Part shown: positions 19,636 to 28,760 of the stretch, one piece after another | How the letters are laid out: each line of letters begins with the position of its first letter | Position numbering within the stretch: position 1 is the first letter of the stretch | Assembly: GCF_002287135.1 (NCBI RefSeq) | Contig: NZ_NESU01000004.1 | Span: forward strand, 1-64,000 | Direction: 5' to 3' | Source of the DNA: Helicobacter sp. TUL | GTDB taxonomy: Bacteria; Campylobacterota; Campylobacteria; Campylobacterales; Helicobacteraceae | DNA length: 64,000 nucleotides | Notes under the pieces: generated by a model | What the model saw: only the letters and a program-made list of their open reading frames with translations | What the model was told of the DNA's origin: nothing | The model's database searches: none | Program-made: the position numbers and the translations under genes

Positions 19636-21057
19636 TTATTCTCCGCACCTACTCGCAATAGCTGCAGCTATGGCTACTACCATATCATCTGTATTTTTGC
19701 TATCTTCAGAAATAAGTGAATCTATCTTGGTTTCTAAAAATGATGTATCAAAGTCTCCGCGCCTAAAATCTTTGTCTTTACAGATATTGCGCAAAAATGG
19801 GATTGTCGTCTTTACGCCTCTAATGGTAAATTCTTGCAATGCCCTATCTAATTTATTGACAGCAAGATCGTAACTTGAAGCGCGCACGATAAGTTTTGCC
19901 ACCATAGAATCATAAAAAGGTGGTATCACATAATCCTTATAAATACAGCTATCCACGCGCACAAAAGGACCAAGTGCAGGATAATATGTCGTAACCTTGC
20001 CAGGATTTGGGACAAAGTCATTATTCACATCTTCAGCATTGATACGCGCTTCAATCGCATAACCCTGCGTATGAATGTCATTTTGTGTAAGATCCAAAAT
20101 CTCTCCACTAGCAATCCGAATCTGTCGCCCTATGAGATCTAGTCCTGTAATCTCCTCTGTGATCCCATGCTCAACTTGGATACGCGTATTCATCTCCATA
20201 AAATAGAATCTATTATAATCATCAAGCAAAAACTCCACTGTTCCGGCATTTGTATAATGCACAGCCTTAGCAGCTGCTACAGCAGTAGCACCCATTCTGC
20301 GTCGCAAATCTTCACTAATAAGAGGGCTAGGAGCAATTTCGATAAGTTTTTGATGGCGTCTTTGGATTGAGCAATCACGCTCCATAAGATGAATGACATT
20401 GCCATAATTATCAGCTAGGATTTGAAACTCTATGTGGCGTGGGTTGCTAATGTATTTTTCCATAAATACATCATCATTTTTAAAAAATGCCATAGCCTCA
20501 CGCTTGCATGCATTAAAGTTTTCTTCCAAATCTTGCTCTTGGGTAACAACGCGTATGCCTCGCCCACCACCACCAGCACTTGCTTTTAAAATCACAGGAT
20601 AACCGATTTTTTGTGCGATTTTTGCGATTTTTTCCATACTAAGGTGATTGAGCGGTTCTGTGCCAGGCACGATAGGAATGCCATTTTGTTGCATGATTGA
20701 TCGCGCTTGATTTTTATCGCCCATTTTGGTAATCACATCAGCATTTGGACCAATCCAAATAAGCTTTGCTTCTTGCACTTTACGCGCAAACGCAGCATTT
20801 TCACTCAAAAATCCATACCCTGGGTGGATCGCATCCGCACCCATCTTGAGCGCTGCTTCCACGATAAGATCCGCATCAAGATACCCACGCAATGGATCAT
20901 CACTAATCTCATAAGATTCATCAGCCATTTTTACATGCATAGAATCTCTATCAGCACGAGAATAAATAGCCACACTTTGTATGTGTAAATCCCTACAAGC
21001 ACGAATAATTCGCACAGCTATTTCGCCACGATTTGCGATGAGAATCTTACTTAACAT
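19636..21057 (-). CDS. accC: Acetyl-CoA carboxylase, biotin carboxylase subunit
   Basis: Carboxylates biotin on AccB with ATP and bicarbonate, the first step of fatty acid synthesis. ATP-grasp fold of 473 residues starting MLSKILIANRGEIAVRIIRACR. Family marks: IHPGYGFLSENA near residue 76, the glycine-rich loop ILKASAGGGGRGIRVV near 155, ERDCSIQRRHQKLIEIAP near 218, and FYFMEMNTRIQVEHGITEEITG near 280. The ATG at 21057 gives the usual N terminus; reading further upstream adds about 80 residues foreign to the family and crosses the lolA promoter. accB, which is often adjacent, is not next to it here. The operon continues into nnrDE and thiG. Confidence 0.95.
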   Translation of the reverse strand: MLSKILIANRGEIAVRIIRACRDLHIQSVAIYSRADRDSMHVKMADESYEISDDPLRGYLDADLIVEAALKMGADAIHPGYGFLSENAAFARKVQEAKLIWIGPNADVITKMGDKNQARSIMQQNGIPIVPGTEPLNHLSMEKIAKIAQKIGYPVILKASAGGGGRGIRVVTQEQDLEENFNACKREAMAFFKNDDVFMEKYISNPRHIEFQILADNYGNVIHLMERDCSIQRRHQKLIEIAPSPLISEDLRRRMGATAVAAAKAVHYTNAGTVEFLLDDYNRFYFMEMNTRIQVEHGITEEITGLDLIGRQIRIASGEILDLTQNDIHTQGYAIEARINAEDVNNDFVPNPGKVTTYYPALGPFVRVDSCIYKDYVIPPFYDSMVAKLIVRASSYDLAVNKLDRALQEFTIRGVKTTIPFLRNICKDKDFRRGDFDTSFLETKIDSLISEDSKNTDDMVVAIAAAIASRCGE

Positions 21058-21128
21058 TGCTTTATCCTTGATATTTGCTTTAAGCAAACATTGTATCTTA
21101 GTTTGGTTGTGTTTTGCTTTAATTTCTG

Positions 21129-21134
21129 TATAAT
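21129..21134 (+). promoter_or_regulatory. Extended -10 element for lolA
   Basis: TATAAT preceded by CTG, 44 bases before the lolA ATG, in the divergent accC-lolA gap. It is a very good match to the Helicobacter vegetative -10. Confidence 0.55.
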
Positions 21135-21177
21135 GCGAGAACTTTTGTATCGCAATCAACAAAAAGGAACGACGATT

Positions 21178-21735
21178 ATGAAAAAGTATTGCACAATGTA
21201 TGTTTTTGTTATGTGTCTTATTGCGCCACTTTTTGGTGCGCAGATTCAAAAAAACCTCAAAAGCCTTGAGGCTGATTTTGAACAAATCATCATCACCCAA
21301 GATGGTGCAGAGGCGAGTTATTTTGGCACGCTACAAGCCAAAGCACCAAATAAAGCAAAGTGGATTTATGAACCCCCTATGCAAAAAGAAGTATATGTCA
21401 ATGAAGGGAAAATTAGCGTTTATGAACCACCACTAAAGCAGGTGCATATCAGTGAACTTACAACACAAAGTGATATATTTGAGATTTTAGACAAAGCTAC
21501 TCCGGAGCTAGATTCTAATGGTAAGCCTACAGGCAAATACACCACCACAATCGATGATACGCTATATGCGATAGTCCTTGATTCTAAAGGAATGCCACTT
21601 GAAATTAGCTATGAAGATTCACTCCAGCAAACCACGCGCATTGTGTTTAGCCACCATAAAATAAACCCAAAACTTGTAGATTCACTTTTTGTCTTTAACC
21701 CACCACAAGGCGTAGATATCATCACACCAAAATAA
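21178..21735 (+). CDS. lolA: LolA-like outer-membrane lipoprotein carrier
   Basis: A periplasmic chaperone that ferries lipoproteins across the periplasm. A signal peptide covers about residues 1-21 (YVFVMCLIAPLFGA). The mature part begins with the LolA-type sequence LKSLEADFEQIIITQDG, then GTLQAKAPNKAKWIYEPPMQKEVYVNEGKISVYEP, which is the conserved half-barrel strand pattern. Length is 185 residues. The ATG at 21178 is preceded by AAAAAGGAA; an upstream in-frame start would bury the signal peptide. It is divergent from accC and appears monocistronic. Confidence 0.85.
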   Translation: MKKYCTMYVFVMCLIAPLFGAQIQKNLKSLEADFEQIIITQDGAEASYFGTLQAKAPNKAKWIYEPPMQKEVYVNEGKISVYEPPLKQVHISELTTQSDIFEILDKATPELDSNGKPTGKYTTTIDDTLYAIVLDSKGMPLEISYEDSLQQTTRIVFSHHKINPKLVDSLFVFNPPQGVDIITPK

Positions 21736-21838
21736 AGCAAAATTTGAAAAATTTTTGCTGTATTTTCATGTTAGAATCCATAACAAAATGATATAATCCG
21801 CGCTTTGAATACACAAGCTTTTCTAACTAAGGACAGAT

Positions 21839-22090
21839 ATGAGTAGCATAAAAACCATTACCCTAGCAACGATTTATGAAAATCAAGGCTTAAAAGAAGA
21901 TGCGCTCAAAATCTATCAAGATATCCTAGAACTTCAGCCAGATAATCAAGAAGCGCGTTTGGGTGTCATACGCCTAAGCACAAACTCCACGAGCACACTT
22001 GCTAATCCTCAATGGCTAGAGGTTTTTGCACAACTTGCAAATCCCGCACAAAATAAAAAATTTCAAGAATGGTTACTCCAATGGAACTAA
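21839..22090 (+). CDS. Small TPR-like protein at the head of the dynamin-pair operon
   Basis: An 83-residue protein with a single tetratricopeptide-like helix pair (LATIYENQGLKEDALKIYQDILELQPDNQEARLGV, about residues 9-43) followed by a short amphipathic C terminus rich in Trp and Gln (WLEVFAQLA and EWLLQWN). The start follows AAGGACAG. It overlaps the start of the next gene, so the two are coupled. A single TPR usually needs partners, so it may be a docking module for one of the downstream proteins. I know no function for it. Confidence 0.72.
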   Translation: MSSIKTITLATIYENQGLKEDALKIYQDILELQPDNQEARLGVIRLSTNSTSTLANPQWLEVFAQLANPAQNKKFQEWLLQWN

Positions 22091-22614
22091 AAGATATTAT
22101 CTTAGAGACAATTAACACACTTGAGAGTGATAACACTTTAGATACACCAGCGCATTCTCCAACACACAAAGCCACAACACAAGATTCACACACACAAACA
22201 ACGCAGCTCACACCTGAATCTATAGATACTAATACAGAACCTATGGATCTAAAAACCCTTAATACAATGCTTCAAGGACCTTTTACACAAGACAAAGTAG
22301 CCACAAACACACCACCTACATCCACAAATCACACAACAAACCAAATCCAAACAACACATACTAACCCCAAGACACGCTTAAAACCCTCTATGATTTCTGT
22401 AATTAATGAATCTCACAACAAACAAGCCCTCAATGATGAAAAAACATTTCTAAAACTCTTGCAAGATCGCTTATTGGTGCTTTTTGAGGGTTTGAGTATG
22501 CCACAACAAGATCCACAAAAACTCACAATGGTGCTCAATTTTTTACAATACCAATTAAGTGTTATTGCCAAACGCCTAGAAAATCTTGAGGATACCAGTA
22601 AAAAAGGATTATAG
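22081..22614 (+). CDS. Hypothetical protein with disordered middle, dynamin-pair operon
   Basis: A 177-residue protein of unknown function. It has a short helical N terminus (MELKDIILETINTL), then a region of about 90 residues very rich in Thr, His, Gln and Asn that looks disordered, then a folded helical C terminus (about 110-177) with FLKLLQDRLLVLFEGL and VLNFLQYQLSVIAKRL. The ATG at 22081 is preferred over an ATG four codons earlier because it overlaps the preceding stop by a few bases in the usual coupled fashion. It ends 2 bases before the first dynamin gene. The C-terminal helices could bind the GTPases; this is inference from position only. Confidence 0.68.
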   Translation: MELKDIILETINTLESDNTLDTPAHSPTHKATTQDSHTQTTQLTPESIDTNTEPMDLKTLNTMLQGPFTQDKVATNTPPTSTNHTTNQIQTTHTNPKTRLKPSMISVINESHNKQALNDEKTFLKLLQDRLLVLFEGLSMPQQDPQKLTMVLNFLQYQLSVIAKRLENLEDTSKKGL

Positions 22615-22616
22615 AT

Positions 22617-24839
22617 ATGACACAAGAGCAGCTACACAAGCTAGATACATATCTCTTAGAAAATGATGAAATGCTTGCTCTTGTCTATGCGTGTGATGAA
22701 GCGCTTTTGCCAAAATTTAGCCAAACACAGGTTATGCAGGATTTTTTTACACAATTTTTTGACAAAACCCCTACTATCAATGATCTTAATACAATAAAAC
22801 ATCTTATCACCCCCAAACTTACACAGCCTCTGTATGCTACACTTATGAAACATTTTCTCACACTCTGTGAAGCACAAGTCATTAGCAAGGCGTATTTTCA
22901 TCATCTTTTGCTTAGTATCCAATCACACAAACAAGATTCACAAACTCCCACGCACACGCACTCTACCCAAAAAGATCTTTGCCACATACACGCGCGCATA
23001 GAAGAATTTTACCAAGCTCTCCAAAGCCTATGCACTCAAGATTCTCAAACACAAGCCCTCCACAAAATATGGCACAACACAAAAGAGCAAAAATTTTCCA
23101 TAGGCGTTACAGGAGTGCTTAGCGCAGGAAAAAGCACCTTTTTAAATGCGTTACTTGGTGAGGAAATTTTGGGAAGCTCTACGATCCCAGAGACTGCCAA
23201 TCTCACGGTGTTACAATACGATACAACACAATATGCTAAGGTGCATTTTTGGAATCAAAAAGAATGGGAGGAGATTCTGCTAGATTCAGCTACCGATGAA
23301 GGACTTAGGCGCTTTGTGCAACAAACACAAGAAGCATTTGCAGATACATTACAAGAATACATCACGCCACAAGGCTTACAAAAACACATTGAACTTCACG
23401 AGCTTAACGCCTATACTTCAGCCAATCACACAAGCAAAATGTGCAACCTCATCAAAAAAGTAGAGCTTTTTACTCCTCTAAAATTTTTGCAAGGTGGCGT
23501 GCATATAGTCGATACACCCGGATTAGATGATCCAATTACTAAGCGTGAAGAAATTACCAAAGACTATATTAAAGATTGTGATTTGCTCATTCACCTTATG
23601 AATGCAAGTTGTGCCGCGACACAAGTTGATGTGGATTTTATACTAGAAACTCTCATAGAGCGCAATATTTCACGACTTCTTGTGGTGCTCACACGATCAG
23701 ATCTCATCACACCAGAGGAGCTACACCAAAGTTTAGAATACACAAAGCAAAGTCTCCAAAATGCTATTGTAAAAATTTCTCAAAGCCTTGATTCACACGC
23801 AATTCTTTCGCGCATTACATTTTTGCCAATCTCTAGTTATAACGCCCTTATGGCACGCACACAAGATGTTGCACCAATGCCTATAGAGCAAACAGGTATT
23901 TTGGCTATCGAAGAATACCTAGATACTATGCTTTTAGGTGAAAATAGCCTTAAAGCGCGTGATATAGCCTATCTTTGTCTCAAATCTTTTGCCAACATTG
24001 CCCAAGACATCACACAAAATCTCTCTTTAGAATCTAAGATTTTACATGCAAGTAAAGAGGAATTACAAGATTTTATCGCTCAACAACAAGCACAAAATGC
24101 CCTACTAGAAAAGAAATCTGCACATATTGCCCAGACAATTACAACCCAAAAACAAGAACTCCAAAGCACACTCAAGATTCTCAATGACTTTATCACAATG
24201 TCGCTCCAAACTTCTCAAGATAGACTAAAAGAGCGCGTTACACAAAACCTCACATACGCGACAAAACAAAACCGCAGTATTACCAAAGACGATCTTAATG
24301 AACTCTTTAGTATCGCGCTCAAAGATATTTTTACAGACATCACACGCGAATACAAATACAAACTTAACACCAAAATCACACATCTTATCCAAGAAGTGGA
24401 TACAAAATTGCAAGAATTTTGCATAAATCTCAATCTCTCGCACACACCACCAAGCTTTAGTTTTTATGCCAAAGATGAACAAATTGCACATTTTGTGCAT
24501 ACACTAAGCCAAGAGGTTTTTACGCTTAAATCATCAAGCGCACTTGCAAATAAGCTAGATTCACTATTTAGCGATACCTTTAAGCAATTTAGCGAATTAA
24601 TCTTTACTAAATCCACACATACAAAACAAGCATTATTGGAGTTTTTTGATAGCATTAGTATGGCTATCGCACAAGACTTTCAACGCCAAATCGCACACAA
24701 AAATGAGGCATTGCAAAAAGCCCTAGAACAATTTGAAAAAAGCAATAATCAAGAAACAAAAGATGCTCTTGCCTCCAAGCTAGATTCTATCATACAACTT
24801 AAAGAGCGTATCACACAAGCCTATAAGGAGCTAGAATGA
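22617..24839 (+). CDS. Dynamin-like GTPase, first of a pair
   Basis: A 740-residue bacterial dynamin-family protein. The GTPase domain begins after about 155 helical residues: P-loop GVLSAGKS at 166-173, switch-I threonine in SSTIPETANLT, DTPGLDD near 299 and the TRSD base-specificity motif near 358-362. A long helical stalk follows (about 460-740) with ASKEELQDFIAQQQAQN and KLDSIIQLKERITQ. It corresponds to the paired DLPs of C. jejuni (Cj0411/Cj0412), for which a hetero-oligomeric membrane-tethering role has been described. It ends with a 4-base overlap with the second DLP gene, so equal synthesis is likely. Confidence 0.85.
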   Translation: MTQEQLHKLDTYLLENDEMLALVYACDEALLPKFSQTQVMQDFFTQFFDKTPTINDLNTIKHLITPKLTQPLYATLMKHFLTLCEAQVISKAYFHHLLLSIQSHKQDSQTPTHTHSTQKDLCHIHARIEEFYQALQSLCTQDSQTQALHKIWHNTKEQKFSIGVTGVLSAGKSTFLNALLGEEILGSSTIPETANLTVLQYDTTQYAKVHFWNQKEWEEILLDSATDEGLRRFVQQTQEAFADTLQEYITPQGLQKHIELHELNAYTSANHTSKMCNLIKKVELFTPLKFLQGGVHIVDTPGLDDPITKREEITKDYIKDCDLLIHLMNASCAATQVDVDFILETLIERNISRLLVVLTRSDLITPEELHQSLEYTKQSLQNAIVKISQSLDSHAILSRITFLPISSYNALMARTQDVAPMPIEQTGILAIEEYLDTMLLGENSLKARDIAYLCLKSFANIAQDITQNLSLESKILHASKEELQDFIAQQQAQNALLEKKSAHIAQTITTQKQELQSTLKILNDFITMSLQTSQDRLKERVTQNLTYATKQNRSITKDDLNELFSIALKDIFTDITREYKYKLNTKITHLIQEVDTKLQEFCINLNLSHTPPSFSFYAKDEQIAHFVHTLSQEVFTLKSSSALANKLDSLFSDTFKQFSELIFTKSTHTKQALLEFFDSISMAIAQDFQRQIAHKNEALQKALEQFEKSNNQETKDALASKLDSIIQLKERITQAYKELE

Positions 24840-26689
24840 GTGTTTTGCAAGATTTTATCACCCAATTTAGCGCGCTTGCCTACCAAAATCCTCTAGCCAA
24901 AAGCATCATTGCTACACGCACACTTCTTAGCCAACATTTTGTGCTAGATTCTACAGATTCTGCACTATTTCAAAAACTTCTTACACAGCTTGACGCACCG
25001 CTAAAAATTGCGGTAATAGGACAATTCTCTAGCGGTAAAAGCACTTTTTTAAATGCGTTGCTTGAACAAGAAATCCTACCTAGTGGAATCATACCGCTTA
25101 CCTCCAAAGTGTGTGAGATTAGCTATGGGGAAAATTTGCACCTAGAGATTTTTTATAAAGATGGCACACATACTTTTGCACCACTTGAGTTTTTAGAACA
25201 AGTGCAGCCAACGATAAATACACAAATTAGCCATTACAAACTCTATGCACCCGTGCCACTTCTCCAAGAAGTTACATTTTTGGACACACCAGGTTTTAAC
25301 TCCCAAAATCAAGAAGATACCGACATAACCAATACAATCCTCCAAGAAGTCGATGGAATCATTTGGGTAAGCCTCATTGATAATGTTGGCAAAAATAGCG
25401 AACGCGAAATCCTCAATACACATATCCGACATTATCGCGCTAAAAGTTTATGTGTGCTAAACCAAAAAGATAGATTAAAAAATGCTACCGAACTTCATAC
25501 GAGTTTGCGTTATGCACAAGAAGCATTTAGCGGAATTTTTGAAAACATTATCGCAATTTCTGCCAAAAATGCACTCAAGGCAAAATCCCAAAAACAATCC
25601 CAAATCACAAATGACGAGAAAGAAACGCTTTATATAGAATCTGGCTTTAATGAAGTGTTGGAATTTATTCACACGCACCTTATGCCACAAAAAACGCAAA
25701 ACAAGGTGCATAAAACATTGTATGTCTTGCGTGGATTAGTGCTTAAATATTATCGGCGTTTGCATATCCCACAAATTCATCTCAACAACCTAGCAACAAG
25801 CCTAGAATCATATGGCGCATTGGAGATGAACCAAGAACTTATCAAACAATCCCAACAACTTTTTGGTGCATTAGATTCGCGTTTGCTCACGCTCACGCAG
25901 CAACTTTTTGGTGCATTGGAGCGAACCAAGCTTTCTTTTAGCAAGGCGCGAAAGAATGCTATAGGACTAAAAACGACACAAGAATATGAAAAAGATGTGT
26001 ATATATTGCCACTAGATTCGGTGCTAAATACCTTGCAGAGACAAGATAACCCACTTACATCACAATGGCATACCCTTTTTGGTGCAATAAAGCACTTTGG
26101 CATGGAATTTCTTGATACTCTCCCATCATTTACGACAATCTTGCAAGAATGGGAAAACCGCGCTTTACACACGCACCAACGACATACACCCCTCTTTTTA
26201 CCCTATGTCTCAAGTCTCCCATCGCATTTGCAAGAATGGTTTTTATGTTTTCATGAAATTCCTCTAGCATTTCAAGCCACCATAGACATACTCAAAACCT
26301 CTCTACAAGGTCAAACACAAGCACTCGCGCAACTTTTGGACAAAACACTAAAAAATGCCATTAAACTTGTGTGTCTTGAAATAGATTCTAAAATCAAACA
26401 AGGAATCCAAAATCACCAAAAAGACAGCGACACATTTCCACTTTATGAACCAAATATGGAAAATATTCGTGATATGCTAAATAATGCAATAGGGTTTGAA
26501 TACTATCAGGATCGGCTTTTTTTGCACAACAACATCGCCAAAGCCCTTATACGAGATACACAATCTGCACTCAAATCCGTGAGTGAGCAACACATACAAA
26601 CATTACAAACTATAAAAACACTCAATACACAGATTCTCACACAGCTAAAAGACCATATCCAAAAATTACAATCTTCTTACACAATATAG
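24836..26689 (+). CDS. Dynamin-like GTPase, second of a pair
   Basis: A 617-residue dynamin-family partner of the preceding gene. The N-terminal helical lead is short (about 55 residues). The GTPase motifs are GQFSSGKS at 62-69, PLTSKVCEI (switch I), LDTPGFN near 148 and NQKDRL near 208. After the GTPase domain come helical segments (about 290-345 and 500-617), with a stretch between them containing several Trp and Phe (TILQEWENRAL, LQEWFLCFHEI) that could form a membrane-contacting tip. The ATGAGT start overlaps the previous stop. The likely role is membrane bridging or remodelling together with the first DLP. Confidence 0.85.
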   Translation: MSVLQDFITQFSALAYQNPLAKSIIATRTLLSQHFVLDSTDSALFQKLLTQLDAPLKIAVIGQFSSGKSTFLNALLEQEILPSGIIPLTSKVCEISYGENLHLEIFYKDGTHTFAPLEFLEQVQPTINTQISHYKLYAPVPLLQEVTFLDTPGFNSQNQEDTDITNTILQEVDGIIWVSLIDNVGKNSEREILNTHIRHYRAKSLCVLNQKDRLKNATELHTSLRYAQEAFSGIFENIIAISAKNALKAKSQKQSQITNDEKETLYIESGFNEVLEFIHTHLMPQKTQNKVHKTLYVLRGLVLKYYRRLHIPQIHLNNLATSLESYGALEMNQELIKQSQQLFGALDSRLLTLTQQLFGALERTKLSFSKARKNAIGLKTTQEYEKDVYILPLDSVLNTLQRQDNPLTSQWHTLFGAIKHFGMEFLDTLPSFTTILQEWENRALHTHQRHTPLFLPYVSSLPSHLQEWFLCFHEIPLAFQATIDILKTSLQGQTQALAQLLDKTLKNAIKLVCLEIDSKIKQGIQNHQKDSDTFPLYEPNMENIRDMLNNAIGFEYYQDRLFLHNNIAKALIRDTQSALKSVSEQHIQTLQTIKTLNTQILTQLKDHIQKLQSSYTI

Positions 26690-26776
26690 CCCTTGCATTT
26701 GCGACTACAAGCCTACTACTTATGCCACACACAGGGTGAGAATCCTAAATATCAAGGACTAACCACCCTCTATGTT

Positions 26777-27613
26777 TTAGTATTTTCTTTCTAAAATACC
26801 TTGCGCTTTTTTAATCATAGGAATATCCACTACATTGCCCTCAAAGCTAAATGTTTCTCCCTTATGAAGCTCTACTAAGCGCAATATTTCTTTTGCCCAT
26901 TCAATTTGATTATTGCCTTGAGCAAAAATTGCATTAATAATTGCAAGCTGATTTGGATAAAATGTCAATGATCCTCCAAAACCCATAGAATACGCTAATT
27001 CCATATTTGTCTTAAGTCTTGACTCATCTCTAGTATTTGGGAAAACACGATTAATAGGAGGCAACAGATTATTGATTCTACTAGCCAATGCCATTTGTGT
27101 GCGCACATAATTAAGCATAAAATCCTTACCTTCACCATCTCTCAAGCCCAAATCCAAAATCATATCAAATGCCCCAAAAGCGAGCTGTTTTACACATGGT
27201 TGTGAGGCTGTGATAGGTAAATTTTGCACACCCAATGCGCTTTCGATAAGCAAAAGTAATGGAATCTCTCCAAGTGCATTGATGACAGATTCTATATGTG
27301 CTTTTTGCTCAGTTTTAGCCAACATAACACCATGAAGCTTATCTAAACCAAGCTCTAGCAAAAACTTCATATCATCTGCAAAAAATGGACTTTGCGCATC
27401 ATTGACACGAACAAAAAATTTATATTGTGCATTATCGAGACAAAAACGCAAAACATTAGCTCTACCCTCATCTTTGCGCTCACTTGGCACAGAATCTTCC
27501 AAATCCAAAATAATGGCATCGGCTTCACTTTCAAAACTTGGCATAAAATTCTCTGGCTTGATACTAGAAACAAAAAGGAGGCTTTTAGCCTTGGGATAAG
27601 TAGAATTAGACAT
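26777..27613 (-). CDS. HpcH/HpaI/CitE-family lyase (CitE-like)
   Basis: A 278-residue TIM-barrel lyase of the citrate lyase beta-subunit / malyl-CoA lyase group. Marks are SLLFVSSIKPENF, the metal-site segment AIILDLEDSVPSERKDEGR near residue 33, LLLIESALGVQNL near 118 and AFGAFDMILDLGL near 146. The citrate lyase partner subunits (CitD, CitF) are absent, so this is a stand-alone CitE-like enzyme; such proteins cleave citramalyl-CoA, malyl-CoA or similar thioesters. It is divergent from the GntR regulator, which probably controls it. The substrate is not decidable here. Confidence 0.8.
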   Translation of the reverse strand: MSNSTYPKAKSLLFVSSIKPENFMPSFESEADAIILDLEDSVPSERKDEGRANVLRFCLDNAQYKFFVRVNDAQSPFFADDMKFLLELGLDKLHGVMLAKTEQKAHIESVINALGEIPLLLLIESALGVQNLPITASQPCVKQLAFGAFDMILDLGLRDGEGKDFMLNYVRTQMALASRINNLLPPINRVFPNTRDESRLKTNMELAYSMGFGGSLTFYPNQLAIINAIFAQGNNQIEWAKEILRLVELHKGETFSFEGNVVDIPMIKKAQGILERKY

Positions 27614-27661
27614 TGTATATCCTTTAAAAAAAGAATGTAATCTGTAATAGATCTAGCAAAG

Positions 27662-27667
27662 ATTATA
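27662..27667 (-). promoter_or_regulatory. -10 element for the CitE-like gene
   Basis: On the minus strand the sequence reads CTATAATC, a perfect TATAAT box 49 bases upstream of the CitE-like start. AAATATAC-type motifs (27693-27709) fall where the -35 region would be. Confidence 0.45.
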
Positions 27668-27818
27668 GCAGAAATACAAAATTTTTAAACAAAAATATAC
27701 TAAAATATTAAAATGTATTCTATTGAATGCAACATACTTTCTTTTACTATAAGTTTGAGTATGCAACTTTCACGCAACGTTTAGCAACATCATATCAAAA
27801 TATACATTAGCGTTATCT

Positions 27819-27838
27819 AAGTATACAAAATACACATC
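27819..27838. promoter_or_regulatory. Candidate GntR/FCD operator near gntR
   Basis: The sequence aagtatacaaaatacac shares the 10-mer GTATACAAAA with the perfect palindrome upstream of tcuC. FCD-type GntR proteins often bind TTGTATACAA-like palindromes. Another AAAATATACATTAG element lies at 27797-27810. Confidence 0.35.
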
Positions 27839-27877
27839 AGAAACCAAATCTACTCTATCAAGAATAAAATTTTAAGT

Positions 27878-27883
27878 TATAAT
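27878..27883 (+). promoter_or_regulatory. -10 element of the GntR-family regulator gene
   Basis: A perfect TATAAT. It overlaps an upstream in-frame ATG at 27882, which argues that this ATG is not the translation start and that the ATG at 27915 is used. Confidence 0.45.
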
Positions 27884-27914
27884 GTGTCAAACAAATCAAA
27901 CAAAAGAAGTGTTC

Positions 27915-28565
27915 ATGCAAAAAAGTAACCAAAAAAATTCTAGTGATAAAATCTATGATTACATCATAGAATCCATTAAACAAGGCAAATTTAAACCCAA
28001 GGATAGAATCAAAGAACAGGATTTGATTCAAGAAACAGGATTAAGCAGAACGCCTATACGAGAGGCATTGGGAATCTTGGTTAATGAGGGTATCTTAGTC
28101 CAAGATGGAAAAAAGGGATTAATGGTTTCTGGTTTGGACTTAATTTCTATTACCAAACTTTATGAAATGCGCGAGTTTTTAGAGGGAGAAGCAGCACGAT
28201 TGGCAACTTTGTTTGTCTCTAAGGTTGAGATAGAAATTTTGCACAATATCATAGAAGAACAAAAACATATTAGTGATATTGCAGAAGCAAGAGCTAATAA
28301 TGTGTTGTTTCACGAGATGATTTATCGTTGCTCTAATAATAATTACCTTTTTAAAATTATGCAAAATTTGGATAAATCCCTTATCTTGCTTGGAGAAAGC
28401 ACTTTGGCAAAGCCAGAGAGAATCCAAGAAACTTATATGGAACATGCAAATATTTTTGAAGCCATTAGAAAAGGTGATGAAAAAAAAGCACAAGAAATGG
28501 CACGATTTCATATTCATCAAGCCTACAAAATACGCCTTGAGAGAGTTTTAAAAAATAAATCTTAG
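27915..28565 (+). CDS. GntR-family transcriptional regulator, FadR/FCD subfamily
   Basis: A DNA-binding regulator of 216 residues. The N-terminal winged helix has IKEQDLIQETGLSRTPIREALGILVNEG (about 33-60), the standard GntR recognition motif. The C-terminal FCD domain (about 80-205) has the metal/ligand signature EMREFLEGEAARLA, FHEMIYRCSNNNYLFK and EHANIFEAIRKGDEKKAQEMARFHIHQ. FCD ligands are usually organic acids. Neighbours are a CitE-like lyase, putAP and tcuCAB, so it may sense a tri- or dicarboxylate. The start at 27915 is preferred because the earlier ATG sits inside the TATAAT box. Confidence 0.85.
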   Translation: MQKSNQKNSSDKIYDYIIESIKQGKFKPKDRIKEQDLIQETGLSRTPIREALGILVNEGILVQDGKKGLMVSGLDLISITKLYEMREFLEGEAARLATLFVSKVEIEILHNIIEEQKHISDIAEARANNVLFHEMIYRCSNNNYLFKIMQNLDKSLILLGESTLAKPERIQETYMEHANIFEAIRKGDEKKAQEMARFHIHQAYKIRLERVLKNKS

Positions 28566-28660
28566 TTCACACATCCTACATTTATATTTCCTTTTATCTC
28601 ATTACTTGATTCCTCATTCAATACCATGATTGAGGTTTATTAGTATTATTAATGTTACTA

Positions 28661-28677
28661 AAATATACACTAATATG
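28661..28677. promoter_or_regulatory. AAATATACACTAATATG element upstream of putA
   Basis: This motif 84 bases before the putA ribosome site resembles the AAATATACTAAAATATT and AAAATATACATTAG elements in the citE-gntR gap. It may be a shared regulator site, although the AT-rich background makes chance likeness possible. Confidence 0.25.
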
Positions 28678-28760
28678 AGTTTTGATGTAACTTTATTTCT
28701 GAAACCCTATTGTTTTTTATAGAATAAAGCAAGGTAATGAATTTCAAAAAGGGAGTGATC

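Noticed and set aside
25826-25925. Near-repeat QQLFGALDSRL / QQLFGALERTK inside the second dynamin gene
   Set aside because: It is a short internal amphipathic helix duplication common in coiled stalks and does not point to a mobile element or new domain.
26690-26776. Inverted bases around cagggtg and caccctc between the second dynamin gene and citE
   Set aside because: The six-base stem has a loop of over 20 bases and no T-run, too weak to call a terminator.
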